Below, one piece after another: positions 23,187 through 36,700 of a stretch of DNA of 64,000 nucleotides. Position 1 is the stretch's first letter. The number at the start of each line of letters is the position of its first letter. The DNA is from Patiria miniata (lineage: Eukaryota; Echinodermata; Asteroidea; Valvatida; Asterinidae), in contig NW_024037047.1 of assembly GCF_015706575.1 (NCBI RefSeq), forward strand, positions 9,366,632-9,430,631, written 5' to 3'. A program made the translations under genes and the position numbers. The notes beneath the pieces are model-generated. The model searched no databases, was not told the origin of the DNA, and was given only the letters and a program-made list of their open reading frames with translations.

Positions 23187-26100
23187 TCACTTTTTCTCAA
23201 TAATATCCGTCATTTCTGGTACGGCCTGAAAGAAAAGCAGAAAGAACAAATATGGTTTAAAATTTGATTCAAAGATAAATTTGATGTCAAATACAGAATA
23301 TGGAACACTATAACAGCCATGTCCAATGAGTTTTGTGGTATCAATAACATTAGGATAATAACAAGTCAATCACAAATCGATCACAAGTCAATCGCAAGTC
23401 CTTCACAAGTCAATCGCAAGTCATCACAAGTCTATCACAAGTCATCGTAAGTCAATCACAAGTCATCACAAGTCAATCACAAGTCATCACAAGTCCATCA
23501 CTAGCCAATCACAAGTCAATCACAAGTCGATCACAAGTCGATCACAAGTCATCGCAAGTCAATCACAAGTCAATCACGAGTCGTTACAAGTCAATCACAA
23601 GTTGATCACAAGTCAATCTCAAATCATCACAAGTCCACCACAAGTCAGCGCAAGTCAATCACAAGTCAATCACAAGTCAATCACAAGTCATCACAAGTCC
23701 TCCAGTCTCAAGTCAAGTCACAAGCTATTTGTTATTGCTTGCCCCCTTGTTGCTTATTACATGTACCCAACTTGTGATTTGATTTGTGATCTGACTTTTG
23801 ATTGACTCGACCACAACTCTTGAGGCTTAGGGTAAGTTTTTCCTTCCGTTACCTTGAAGAGATCTGCAACCAGTCCGTAGTCAGCTACTTGGAATATAGG
23901 AGCCTCAGGATCCTTGTTGATAGCAACAATCACTTTGCTGTCCTTCATACCGGCTAGATGCTGTATAGCACCGGAGATTCCCACAGCTATGTACAGTTGC
24001 TGAAAAAAAAATTCAAGAGAAATGTTACCAAGGATTTTTTTCGTAAGTCTTTGCCAGTCAGCTGGATGCACTATCGGGGGTGGGGAAGGAAATCTATCAC
24101 AGCACAATGTGAGGAAAAAATGAAACAACTTACTGGAGCGACAATCTTTCCTGTCTGTCCGACCTGCATGTCGTTGGGTACGAAGCCGGCATCAACTGCT
24201 GCTCTGGATGCACCAACGGCAGCGTGCATCTTGTCGGCTAACTTGTAAAGAAGCTCAAAGTTCTCGCCGTTTTTCATACCGCGGCCTGGCAAATCAAAAC
24301 ACACAACATTGCATCCCAAAGAAAAATAATACTTGCTTGATCAATATTGTTTTCAATCTAAAACTACTGGTGTCACCGTTACTCCCTTCTGCTTTACATA
24401 CCTCCTGAGATGACGTTATCGGCGCTGGTCAGTTCTGGTCGGTCACTCTTGCTGAGAGATTGGCTCTCCCACGTTGACAAATCATTGGTAGCGCCGGGAT
24501 CAGGGGCTGGAGGAAATATTAAATCATGCCAGAGCTTGAGATTGTGTCAACTCTTAACATTTGTCCCTACACTGCACAAAACTGCCCTGCCTGTTACTCT
24601 CTGTACCGCCCAAAACTGCCCCGTTCAGAATGGTTTCATGTATTTCTAAGGAATTTAATACAATGTAATACAGTGTAGTGCAGGTACTAAAGAATTGATT
24701 AAATAATAATAGTTTGTTATTTTTTTTACCTTGTTCTGAAGCAGCTGAGCCACTTCCAACTTCGACTGCCTCAAACGCTGTGCCTCTCACACTGAACACC
24801 TTGACTGCATCCAAGCTACGAATGGTTGATACTGCATTGCCTGCAGAAGGAACCAGAACAGTTTTTGGCCAGTCAGCTTGTGTTAACATGAAAGCTAATT
24901 TTGTCAGTAAAACAAGAAGACAAGTCAGCATTAAGTTACCGGGGAGGCGTGGACATGTTGATGATGTGACGGATCTTACCTGCATAGATGGTTCTGACAA
25001 ACGTGTCTGGTGATTCGATTCCGATGATGTCTGAGATCGGTGACACATCCAGCTTAGCCGCCAGCCTTGGAATCAAGTTCTGTGAAACAAAAACGCAAAC
25101 TCTTTTTTATCAATTAAGGAAGTGTAAACAACAGAAGTACATTCCAGATGGAATAATTTCATATGGTGTGGTAACTGGTATACATACTTTTTTTCAAAAT
25201 ATCAACTTTTGAAACAAATTTCAACAAGTCAACACTTATGCTGCCAGCACCTTCAAATTCTATCTGATGGTTTTGAAGGATTTCGCAGGATTGGGGATAG
25301 TACGGCCCAGCTACATGGGCCTCACTGACAACGACAGTACTTGCAAAGAATACAACTTTGGTTTCTTGTGGATTGGGGGATTCATCTAGAATGTTTCTGG
25401 CAAAAATTTAGAGGAAGTTGTAGGTTTCTAGTCTGTTCACCTTGCCAAATGCTGTTGCCCCTGATGTGATGTGAGTGAAGTTGAATTGTTTCTGTGTGGC
25501 AACTAGCAGCGGTGTCAATGCTTCTGGCAGGAATCCTTTGTAAGCTTCGTTGTCAGCCACCATGATCTTGCTGACGCCTGGTACTTTGGATAACTCCTCA
25601 ACAACCTGAAGGCAAAAACAGGGGAAAATTACCTTAAAAAATTGTTCAATGAGCTTTCTGTTAATTTTAGGGGGGCAGTTAAGTCTTTCACTACTGAATA
25701 TAATTGAGGGAAAATTTGAGTTGATTCTGAACAGACTTGTGACTCCTGGATTGAATCAGAATCCATTTTGTAAAAGTTAACATTTTTCCCAAGTTTTAAA
25801 TTTTATTAAACCAGATAATCCTCTGTTGACATTCTTACCTTTCCACAGCCAGTTCCAGCCACCAGACACGACACATCTCCTCCAATCTTAGAGGCGGCAG
25901 TCAATGTGTTTAAGGTGATGGGCGTGACAGATTCATTGTTGTGTTCAACGATCACCAGCGTGCTATTGTGACGACTCAGCACTGAAAACTGTGTATGAAT
26001 AGAGAAAACGGAACAATTTGTAATTATAAACGATGTATTGAAAAATTCTGATTTGTTTTGTACTGTGATACAAAACTTTACAAATATAATAATTTGAAAC

Positions 26101-26315
26101 TGTTGAGTCTTACCGTAGTTTACAGTTCAACCCCCCCCCCCCCCCCCCGCCCCCCGGCCATTCGCAGCTCAGTACACTCATGGTCATGATTGATGGTACA
26201 CTGATCACAGATCAGTCCGGTTCGGAAAATTATAATCGCGAATTTCTATCACTTTTACAAAACTTACCGATTGGCAAATCCTGCGAGAAGAATTCCTTGC
26301 AATCAAACCAAACAT
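23187..26315 (-). CDS. ETFA: Electron transfer flavoprotein subunit alpha, mitochondrial
   Basis: FAD-carrying subunit of the ETF heterodimer, which passes electrons from matrix acyl-CoA and other dehydrogenases to ETF:ubiquinone oxidoreductase. Nine exons: 26315-26268, 25988-25839, 25605-25441, 25079-24980, 24840-24730, 24506-24402, 24285-24134, 23999-23853, 23225-23187. Phases match, giving 338 residues (human 333). The first exon, [16 protein letters not shown], is Arg/Ser-rich with no acidic residue, as expected for a mitochondrial presequence. The C-terminal FAD domain is intact: SGGRGM at about 225-230, [10 protein letters not shown] (Ser253/Arg254), QVGQTGK at 267-273 and the family signature [17 protein letters not shown]. 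It ends MTDIIEKK. No defect. It is convergent with PDAP1 and divergent from the dynein gene. Confidence 0.97.
23364..23725. repeat. Minisatellite, AATCACAAGTC type (largest array)
   Basis: About thirty degenerate copies of an 11-bp unit AATCACAAGTC, with variants such as GATCACAAGTC and a 10-bp form ATCACAAGTC, in the last ETFA intron. Unit length changes between 9 and 11 bp and there are no spacers, so this is a true minisatellite. Confidence 0.9.
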
Positions 26316-27723
26316 TTTTGTTCAAATTTTGTGAAAAACTCCTCAGAATAATGATTTTAAGAATGGATTTACGCAACTAATTTTCACGGCCGGGCACAAT
26401 GTTATGTCACGATATCATAGCGCCCTCTGTAGATCTTCACGCGCGTTCCAATTATGCAATTTTTCACACCATTAATAGCGCCCTCTAGTAGTAGAACCTG
26501 TCGATCTTCTAAATTTCAGAAATTAAATTTGGAGTCAACTAAACCGGGGCTAATTAAAGTTTATCACAGTCCCCTGTAAATTGAAATGATTTGAAAGGGG
26601 GGGGGGGTCGGGTCCGTGGACCAGCTCAATTCAAAGCCCACACATTATTATATTTTTTAATTTTTAGGCAATAAATTAAAACGTACGTTGCATAGTTCCC
26701 CCGCAAACCATCAGCTAGCTACTACACATACATTTTAGTTTTAATACACTGTACTACAATGTGGCAACATCGCATGATATACTACATGTATGTATATACT
26801 TAACCCCCTTCCTCTTTTTGAAAAAAAAAAAATACTCGAGCCCTCTTCCCCCTCCCCCAAGAAAATTTGGTTCTGGATCCGCCCCTTGAGTATTTGACTG
26901 CCCATAGAAAGGGAAATAATCACTTCAATTGGTTTTCGATCGATGGTCCTATGATAACCTTGAGCAGTATACAAAATATTGTTAATGTATTTGTTATTGC
27001 ATGGAGGAAGAAATGGTTATTGTAAATACACACTCAATCGCACACTCAATCGCACAATGAAAACAGTTTACATAAATATGTGTTTCGCAACTTTCTTCTG
27101 CAAGAATTTTTCTCTATTGCGAAAATATTGAAAATAATTGTTAAATAATAATATTTTGGGGACTACTTCCCCACCCCGAACTCCTACCCCACCATAATTT
27201 TATCAAGTTGAGTGCATTTTGTAAGAGTTAGAGCCCCCCCCCTCCAAAAAAAAAAAAAAAACCCAAAACACCACCCCCTGCTGCGTTGACACTTTTTGAT
27301 TGATTGATTGATTTATTGCATTAGTCTGGTTTCCCGTTGGTTAAAATATCGTGCATTTGCGTCGGAGGCAAGACCATAAACTAATTGTAAACAGAAAGTT
27401 GACGTCCCTGGCAACGGCGCAAAGAACGATCAATTTACACACAGACGCCATATTGAATCAATAATTCTGTGTACGAAGTTTGCAGCGCTGACGAAACGGG
27501 ACGGTGGTGAACTTCTACAATCAAGGAAATCGTCGGTAAATTCCATGAAGTTCAATCTAAAATACAACCAAAGGGAAGCCTTTGCTACACTGATATATTT
27601 TCCGGCCAAATTTCTCGTTGACTTGTTGTGAAAGGAATGAAAAACTGAGCTTTTTGTGTGACGGCTCCGCCGATTTCTCGAGCAACTGAATCTTTACGCT
27701 TGACTGCCTGATCCACATTCAAC
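26316..27723. promoter_or_regulatory. Divergent promoter interval of ETFA and the axonemal dynein
   Basis: The 1.4 kb between the two start codons holds both promoters. Near ETFA there are two words fitting a CTCF-like core in reverse: CGCCCTCTGTAG (26421-26432) and GCGCCCTCTAGTA (26478-26490). Near the dynein, GTTGACGTCCCTGGCAAC (27398-27415) contains a good right half (TGGCAAC) of the RFX X-box used by ciliary genes. The middle is AT-rich with C and A homopolymers and shows no gene. Confidence 0.5.
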
Positions 27724-30700
27724 ATGGGGGAAGTCTCCGATGCAAGATTTGATTTTATATCAGACTACATTCTGAAAAGCTACAAACTGAAGCCGGACAA
27801 ATGGGCCAAATGCATAGGTGTCGAAGACAACAAGCTTCTCATTCAAGAATTCCTTGAAAAAGCCGACATTCCACAGGTTGTCTTCACGGTAAATTCTGCC
27901 GGTTTGATCACGCCGTCATCCGAATTTCCAGAGACCCTGAAAAACAGCAAAGCGATCTATTTCATCAAGAAGAACAAGGAGGCCCTCGGAAAGGACAACT
28001 TCAAACAGAACTTGGTGTATGGTGATCTGTCGTATTCACCATTGGAACAGCTTTCTGCCCTTGTCGACGAGGTGAATTTTAATGTTAAAATGGGAATGTT
28101 AATTAATTTAGGCCTATTATTATTAATGAATATGAAATGTGAGGTCAAATAAAATATTTTTTCTAACAAACAGACTTAATTATTTATTGTAAGCAAATTA
28201 TGTTTAGGTGATCACTTGAACTGTATCAAGGGTAAAATTAACTTCCTTCTCATAAATTAAATAATATAATTTCAAAACATTTAGCCTAAATCTGTTTAAA
28301 ATGTTAAACAAGGACATTTTGATTTTAACAATAATTTTTTTTCTTGGAAAATAGGTTTTGAAAATTTGATTGTTTAGGCTAGTCTAAAATCCCCTGAAAA
28401 AATGATTTTGATTGTCCAGTATTTTAATGTTTGCAGGAATGTTGGGCCAGGCCAATATTATTTAAGAGGCTCAGTTTCCAAAGTTTGTTTACAAAAAAAA
28501 TTCTTAAGAAAAAATTGTGTAAACAAAAAAAATGATAATGTGTTTATCAATATCATTGATATGTTGATAGAGAAACTGTATTGAGTTTTAAATTTTCTTT
28601 ACGCAGGTGCTTGTGCCTCTGTTAGCCAACCCGAGGAACCATGAACAGTGGCCTTACGTTGTATCTCAAGATGTACTGCGACACGTCCACAACCTTAAGA
28701 GCAGTGTGTATGTAGTGGCTGGCCAGGTGAAGGGCAAAACACTCCTGCCACTCCCTGTGGGCTCCGAGAAAGTGGAGACCGCTGCTGAAGCAGAAGAGAA
28801 GTGAGTTTACTTACCCGATTTTCTCGCTAAGTAGAATTCAACAGGGTACCAGTCATAAGCAAAACGTATTGCAGGAAATTTTGGCTGGCGACATGTTTCT
28901 GCTCAGCAGATAATTTGTTTGCTGCTGGTTGCGATCTGCTAACCACAGAAGATCTGCATTGTGATGTGAGCACAGAATCCTTAGTTGGAGGATGCTAACA
29001 TTTGTAGAAGCCGATATTCTGTGTTACGTATAGCAAGGCATTAACTTCATACCATTCCACTCCAAAACCATCCCTCTCCAATCTGAAAGGATCTGTTTGT
29101 TTTTTGGTTTTTGGTTTTAATTTGTTTAACTCTTGTCCGTTGCAGGGATGATTCCTACGATCGAAGCTTGGTGCATTCCATTGAGTCTGTCATCATTGAT
29201 TGGACACATCAGATCCGAGATGTGCTCAAGAGAGACTCGGCCCAGCCCCTACTGGAAGGTCTCAACCCAGGGCCTTTTGTGGAGATCCAATTCTGGAAGG
29301 CCAAGTGTGAGAATCTAGAATGCATCTTCCAACAGGTGAGCTCTTAGATTCTGTGACTGGATTCATTCAACTACTGGTTGATTCATGATGAACCTCGTTG
29401 ATTGTAAAGTAAAGGTGTATTTGTCCTGAATTTACGTTTAGTAGTTGGGATTAACCTCAGGTTTCTTTTCTTTGACAGTTGCGTGATCCCAAGGTTCGTA
29501 AGATGAAAGAACTCCTTGAGAGAACAGAGAGCAGCTACCTGCCATCCTTCAAGAACATTGAGAGGGACGTGGAAGCGGGTAAGTATGCAACAGGAAAACA
29601 TACTCGCAGTCACAGCTAAAATCTGGCCATATCTATGACTTTTGGAGATTAATTGTCATTCACACTTTTGTCTTTTTCTCCCTTTTTAACCATAGCGTTG
29701 ACCGAGGCCCAGGACATCACTATGTATCTGAAACCTCTTGGAAGTCACATTGAGGGTTTTGAGGAGGTGGACTTCCCTGAGCTACTACCCAAGCTAGGCC
29801 CTCTGATGCATGTGGTCTGCCTGATCTGGAGTAACTCCGAATACTACAACACAGCACCCAGAATCATTGTTCTACTGCAGGAGATTTGCAATTCACTCAT
29901 TGACAGTGTAAGAAACCCTAACGAGTCAGAGTACAAGACATGAAATTCACTGCACAATCAGGAAAGTTTTTCAAGCCTTGGTGTCATCCCCGGCTTTTAC
30001 ATTTGAAAACCTTTTTTAACAATTCGATACACTGAGGGAAAAAGTTTCGGTGACTACAATTTCAGGTCTTCTTATTTCTGTCACTATTCTAATTATTCAA
30101 GCAAGCATACTTTACATGTTTGTTTCCACCCAGTGTCGCAATTTCCTGTCTCCTGATGAGATCTTCAAGATGGAATGCGAGGAATCCCTGGAGAAAGTGA
30201 AGGGCGCCCTCGCTGTGCTGCGAGGCTACAAGAACCTGTATGACGACCACCGCGCTAAGCTGAAGGACTACTTCAAGGAAGGCAGGGAGCCCATCCTGTG
30301 GGAGTTTGCTCCCTCCATGGTCTTTGCTCGCATGGACAAGTTCTTGGAGAGGTTGGAAATACTGGAGGTAGGTTTCTTAAGAAGTGTCTCCCTATAAATC
30401 CATAATTCATGGTGTTTTTGTGTACTAGGGTTGGACTCTCATCTGAGGTTTTGCTAATCGGATTCGTCACTTTTCTGACTGACAGAAACTATTTGAGACC
30501 AACGTTGAGTTCAGCAAGCTGGAGAAAACCGAGATGGGAGGCATGAAGGGACGGATGCTGAGCGTACAGGTGGAGAAGATCCATGAGGAATTCTTGGAGT
30601 ATGTCAAGGTGTTTGCTGAGCGGAGCTATGATGGCCTAGATCCACAGTGCCAGGTGAGTGATTACTTCCTCTTCAACTCTGTCTAGGAAGAGCTTCCGTT

Positions 30701-33700
30701 GAAGGTTTTCGTGGAATTTGAGTGAATGCTGTACCCTTACTCACCTTTGCTTGAACATTTTTGCGGGAAGTCTTCTTGAATCATCCAAAATCAACTCATT
30801 CTGTGCTGGATCAAGTGCAAATTCTCTAAATCTTCCACAATGCTTTGAAACATCCTTGTTGATTTTAAAGAATTGAGGACGGTAAGGGTTAATTAATTAA
30901 TGAGATAATTAAGAATCATTGCAACAGCTTGTCAGTTTTGTATGTTAAAGAATTAATATGTTGTGTACATTTGTTAAAGGTTTTTGTTGTATTTGACCAT
31001 TATTTCCCAATTGTATCCGTCATTGTAGGAGTTTATTGATGACTATGAAGTCTTTGAGAAGCAAGTGTATGATCTAGACCGACGTCTGGGAGCCATTCTA
31101 TGCCAAGGCTTTGATGACTGCGCAGGACTAGAATCTGTCTTCAAGGTCTGTATTCAGATTCTTTCTTCTTTTTGATTGGTATGAAGGCAACATTTAAATA
31201 AGAGTTTGCAAATCTCCTGTAGATGGTCCGTAAATCTCTGAAAAATCGTATTTATCTCTGGTTTTATTGACTAAGAATATTTCTTTTCCCTCGTGATTGG
31301 ATGCTAGTTCATCTCAGGTCCATCCACAACTATTGCTGGCACCTGTTCATACTCCGGGGTTGAGAAATAGGAAAGTTAGGGTAAGGTGGCTTGCCCAAGG
31401 ACACAACATACAATCACCAGCTGGATTTGAACCCCTGACTCTCTGATCATAAGTCAACAACCCTAACCACTATATAGGCTGACGATCCACACTAATTGTC
31501 CATTCACAGATGCTAGACTGCTACGGTCCGATGCTAGACCGGCCAGTCATCAAGGACGACTTTGAGCCCAAGTATCCGATCCTCCTGGCCATGTTTGATG
31601 AGGACCTAGACAAGGCTAAGGAGGTCTATGACAAACAGATGACATGCATTGACAAGATGGACGGCCGGCCACCTCTCAATAAGAACATGCCGGAGGTAGG
31701 CGGGTCACTCAAGTGGTCCAAGGAGTTAGAACATCGCATCAGTAACCCAATGGCAAGCTTCAAGCACGTAGAGCACCCGTAAGTACATGATTGGGAACAA
31801 CTTTTTGTATTTCGACTTAAAGGATTATTTTCTAATGAAATAAAAGATCATTGAGAACTAAGCAATGTAAATGTTACAGAAAAGTTCTTCCTTGCCAACA
31901 ACTAGCGCAAAGTCAGTTTATTTTATCATTTCAGGAAATAGATATTTCTTGACAAATTCAATGTTCACATTGTGGACTGGTGAAGTCAATGCATAGATAA
32001 TGAATTTCCTATAATTAAAGGTATTGCTTAAACATGTTCCATTGGTCTCAAAGTGATATTACAGCCATTTTAATGAGTCGTATCCCAATTCTTAACGTAC
32101 CTTTAAAATTAATTCATTTTCGCTTTTTTAAATGGAATTTGAAACGGACACAAACTAGAAACATGCCTTCTGACCTTTACCTGTGCTGCAAAAACAATTT
32201 TAATTTCTTTTACTTCACTGTCACTTTGCACTGGAATGCTGCATGGCATGGCACAAGGAATGATATGTGTGTATTGTTATTCCAATAATCTCATATTGTA
32301 GACGGACATTTGCATGACAAACCCTCTGATCATTTATGTTTGCGTGGTTCCCTTTTCCTTCCTTTGCTGTGGAAATGCAGAACCGGAGTCAGGAGGTAAT
32401 GGACCCGACCGCTGGCTGAGCTAGCCTTCAAAGTTTCTTTCATTTTTTTGTTGTTATTTTTGATTGGTTGCTGAGATTGGTTGCTGAAATTTGGTTTGCT
32501 TAGGAGACGAACAAATTAAAATCAACAGAAATCTATTCAGTATTGCGGATTTTTTGTCAATTTTGTTTACCACATTTTCATTCATGATAGTTAAATAAAA
32601 CAAATTTAGACACCAATTTCAGCAACACGCCAAATGTGACTGGTTTGGTTTGGGTTTGGTGTGTATTTGTTTATTCTTTGCAAGTTGGATGGATTGGTGC
32701 ACCACTTTCTCATTTGTTTCACATTGTATTTCCAGGTGAAAGAAGCACAAGTGGTGTTAATGTTTTTTGTTTTTGTTTTGGTTTTTCCTTTGTTTGGTTA
32801 ATTTCACTTTATCTTTTCACCATATCTCATTCGTTGATCAATCCGATTTTCAGGTTTCAATTTTTCACCCTATTCCTCTATTTTGTTATTTTCTGCCTAA
32901 TATCACCACTCTAAGAAAACACCTCAGAGGTGCACCACTCTATGAACCTTGAAGAACAATCTGAAGAGCAACTTCCGAGTTTTGAATTTGGGGTTGGGTT
33001 TCTTTATTGGTTACCTGTGTTTTTGGTTTCCTAATTTGTGACTTTTCTTAATTTATAGATAAGTTTTGACATATATTTGTCATTTTTCTATAGCTTGATA
33101 TTAACTAATCTTCCTGTTGTAATTTTGGTTGTGCTTTTTTTTTTGTAGGGGATGGGTTAGTTCCTTGAAAATAATTTGGTTATTCTCAGAACCATATAGT
33201 TTTTAGGCCAAGTCACTTCACATGGCTTGCCCGTAAACTTTCTCCAAGTTGTCGTAATGTGGTGTAACAATCATATAACATGCAATATGTTGTTCAAATA
33301 TGTCAACATTCATATAGGCCTACAAAGCCCCCAAAAGATGAACAGTAGCTCCTTATAAAAAAAGGGGGGGGGGGAACAAATCATCCTTTTTTGTATTCAT
33401 TTGGTGTGGCATTGTTGTATTTGCATGAAAAGTTTCATTGCATGATTTGTTACAGCCATGAAATACATTTTCACAGACGCAATCATTGTGATCAAGCTGA
33501 GAAATTAGTTGTTGGAGTTCAGTTTATCCAGATTGTTTCTTAGACATGCACAGACTAACATAGAAGATTGGTTGTAAATCTAACTGTGCAAGTTATGTTT
33601 CCCAGTTGGCTATAAATCAAACAAGAATTTTGTGCAAGTTGACACATTTTTTTTTGTGGGATTATTTTCAGGATTATCCAGTCTGATGAGGCAACGACAA

Positions 33701-36700
33701 TCTTCACAAAGTATGAAGAAATGATGGACCTCTTGGGCAAGTACGTGATACACTAATATTTTCCTTTTTAAAATTTACTTAGTTTGGTTATAAATTGACA
33801 TAGATTGTGTTTTTTTTTGGATGGATTTTATTACAGCCTGCATTCTGTGTCTGTGTTTTGTTTCTAGATACAATGACAATGCATACAAGGAATGGACAGC
33901 AGGCGTGGATGAGATCTGTAAAGTCAACCTGAATCAAGCGCTCATCAATCGCAACAAGGACAACGACCTGATTGCCGTCAATTTTGATCCTAAGGTAATA
34001 AAACAGACTTCTCTTTTCATTACTTTCATGTGAAAACACAGTGATTGTGAAATTTGAAAACTGTTGCTTTTGGATAAACCTAAATTGGAATTTACTTTTT
34101 ACAAAACAGACTCAACGAAATGTGGAATTATGGATGTGAATATTGTCACAGATACATTTCTGATCTACTGTCTTTAGCTTGTTGCAGTGCTTCGGGAAGT
34201 CAAATATCTCCTCATAAGAGGGCATGAGAGTATTCCAGAAAGCGCAGCCGGAATCTACAGCAAGCATGAGACGCTGCGAAAGTTCAACGCCAACTTGGAC
34301 CTGACGGTGGCCTGGTACAACAAAGTACGAGAGAACGTCTTGGAAGTAGAGTTCCCGTTAGTGGAGGGTCAGTTGGTGTCGATTGACCAGCAACTGAAGC
34401 GGGCCGAGGAGACCTTGAGCTGGGAAGGCGAGGGGGTCTGGGAGTATATCCAGGAGACGCGAGACCATGTACATGACTTGGAGAAGAGAGTCCAACGGGC
34501 CAAGGACAACGTGGACCTGATTAAGAAGATCATGGAGGAATGGTCTAAGACACCACTGTTTGAGCGTAAGGAGTTGAAGGACTCGGCGCTGCTTGCCCTC
34601 GATGATCGGGAAGAGAGGATGAACAAGAGATACGGGGACATCACTGCCTCCGGCGAGAGAATACATGCACTTGTGAAGGTACATTTTTAGTCTCTGTCAA
34701 GTTGGTATTTTATGGTGGCTTTACCTTAGGTGAGAAACCACCTCACTGAACACAGACAGTACAACTTTGGATTCAGTAAATATCGTAAGATTTGTAAGAC
34801 GTGTGCCTTTACGCTCCCCTGGTATTTACTTAGAGTTTTTATATTGCTGTATTTTGGGTTTGAAGTAATGTAATGTTTAATCTAATGTGTGATTTTTCTT
34901 GTGAACTTGCAGGAAAATTGTGAGCTGTTCAAGGCTGACTCGACTACAGACATCTGGAAGGCGTACATCGACTACGTTGACGATATGTTGGTGGATGGGT
35001 TCTTTGCATGCATCAACTGTAGCATGACCTACATGTTGGAAAACACAGACACCAAGTGCATATCACCTCTCTTTGAGGCCAAGCTTGAACTACAGGTAAT
35101 GTTTATTATAAAAGAGTTTAAGACTTTGAAATTTGATAGCATTCGTGAGTAACAGCTTCTGGTTTTCTCAGTTTGTCAAAGCGTAACTATACAAAATTGT
35201 TGACTGGGCTTTTGTGAAGTGATAGTAGATGCTACAGTGTCGCCTACTTGTACTTTCGCACGGAGCTGTCATTTGAATCCTTGACTGTGAAACACATTTA
35301 AGTTGATGAAACATATATTAAATAAGGGTTAAACCACCCTTTTACCCTTTTCTGTGTACTGCAGGCTCCAGACATGGTCTTTGTGCCGTCCTTAGACTAC
35401 GGTATTGCCGCCGGCTTCTATGACCTGGTTGAGATGCTTATCAGTGATATCTACAAGATGGCGTCCCTCGTCAAGAGGCTTGCAGAGCACAACGGCTCAG
35501 AACATTATCAGGTACGAAGAATCAAGTGCCATCAACAAAAATATTTAATCAAAAAAATCATCAATTAAAAATACTGTAGCCTTCCTGGAATGAGTGAGTC
35601 GTAATGTTCCGTTGCCTTTTCTCAGAGTGACTTGGAGGAGATGTTGGATCTATCCGACATGCGTCAGGAGCTGATGGACAGGGTCAACACCATCATGAAC
35701 AAGGCTCAGGAATACCGTAACTCCTTTGACAACTACGCCTACCTGTGGGTGGACGATCGTAAGGAGTTCATGCGACAGTTCCTGCTGTACAACCACGTCT
35801 TGACTACGGAGGAGATTGAGGCACATGCTGAGGATGGGGTGCCGGAATGCCCGCCTACTCTGGACCAGTTTAAAGAGCAGGTAGGAAGCAAACCAAGTTG
35901 TGCTTCAGTATTGGGTTTTGCTCTTGGAATTTCATTAACACTGTCTACTTAGTGTTGCCTGAGGGCTTGCTCAAAAGAATTCGCACTCTTACTCATGTGG
36001 GACTAGGACCCATGGCCTTCTGTTAACTGTGACAGAACAAAAAGTTAGAATGGATACATCATGTGTTTACCGAGTTGTAACCAAGTCTATAATGAACTTG
36101 AAATATCGCCTTGATTGAAATGATTTAACTCAGGTCTGTTGGTTTTCCAACTGTTAGTTTTCTTCAATATTTATTGTGTTTTCCTTGTGTAGGTGGATTC
36201 CTATGAGAAGATCTACAGTGAGGTTGATGAGATCGGTGCCATCCACGTCTTTGATACCTGGTTCCGTGTGGATGGTAGACCCTTCAAACAGGCTCTGCTG
36301 AACATCATCAAGAAATGGAGCTTCATGTTCAAGCAGCACCTGATTGATCATGTGACCAACAGGTTAGACCCATATCATCTTAAGGGTTTCAAATTCTTTG
36401 GATTCTTCTGGTGTTAGCTTCAGTAGATTAGGCTGTTGACTTGGGAGACCCTGTTAGTATGGGTCCATATTGAGGTTTAAAGGCGCATAGGATCGATCAT
36501 TTACAACTACCTTGAAACGTACCTACCGATTTAAAAAAGAAAATCCTGGCTCCTGGCATAGCATGCCAGTGGAGCCTCTTTTTCAACTTAATTACATTGC
36601 CAATTGTCCTAAGCTGTTGTTTTTCTCTCCTTCAATTCTCATTAGCCTAAGCGAGCTTCAGGACTTCATCAAGATGGCCAACACCGGCCTGACTAACCCT

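Noticed and set aside
23364..23725. Regular short repeats that could suggest a CRISPR array
   Set aside because: Units are 9-11 bp, head to tail, with no unique spacers, in an intron of a eukaryotic gene. It is a minisatellite.
23602..23805. Open frame encoding a Ser/Gln/Thr-rich repetitive peptide
   Set aside because: It is a translation of the minisatellite, with no splice or start context and a different frame in every copy.
27724..28152. Single-exon 142-codon reading of the dynein start region as a separate small gene
   Set aside because: The frame runs 81 nt past a good GTGAAT donor at 28072 into intron; the spliced model continues as [11 protein letters not shown] with strong family match.
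32636..32952. Overlapping hydrophobic frames (Phe/Leu-rich) that might be a small membrane protein
   Set aside because: T-rich intronic sequence between dynein exons reads as Phe/Leu in any frame; no start context, splice support or family match.
34358..34684. Antisense open frames of 91-108 codons opposite the large dynein exon
   Set aside because: Shadows of the 501-nt sense exon 34178-34678, which is in frame with its neighbours and matches the family.
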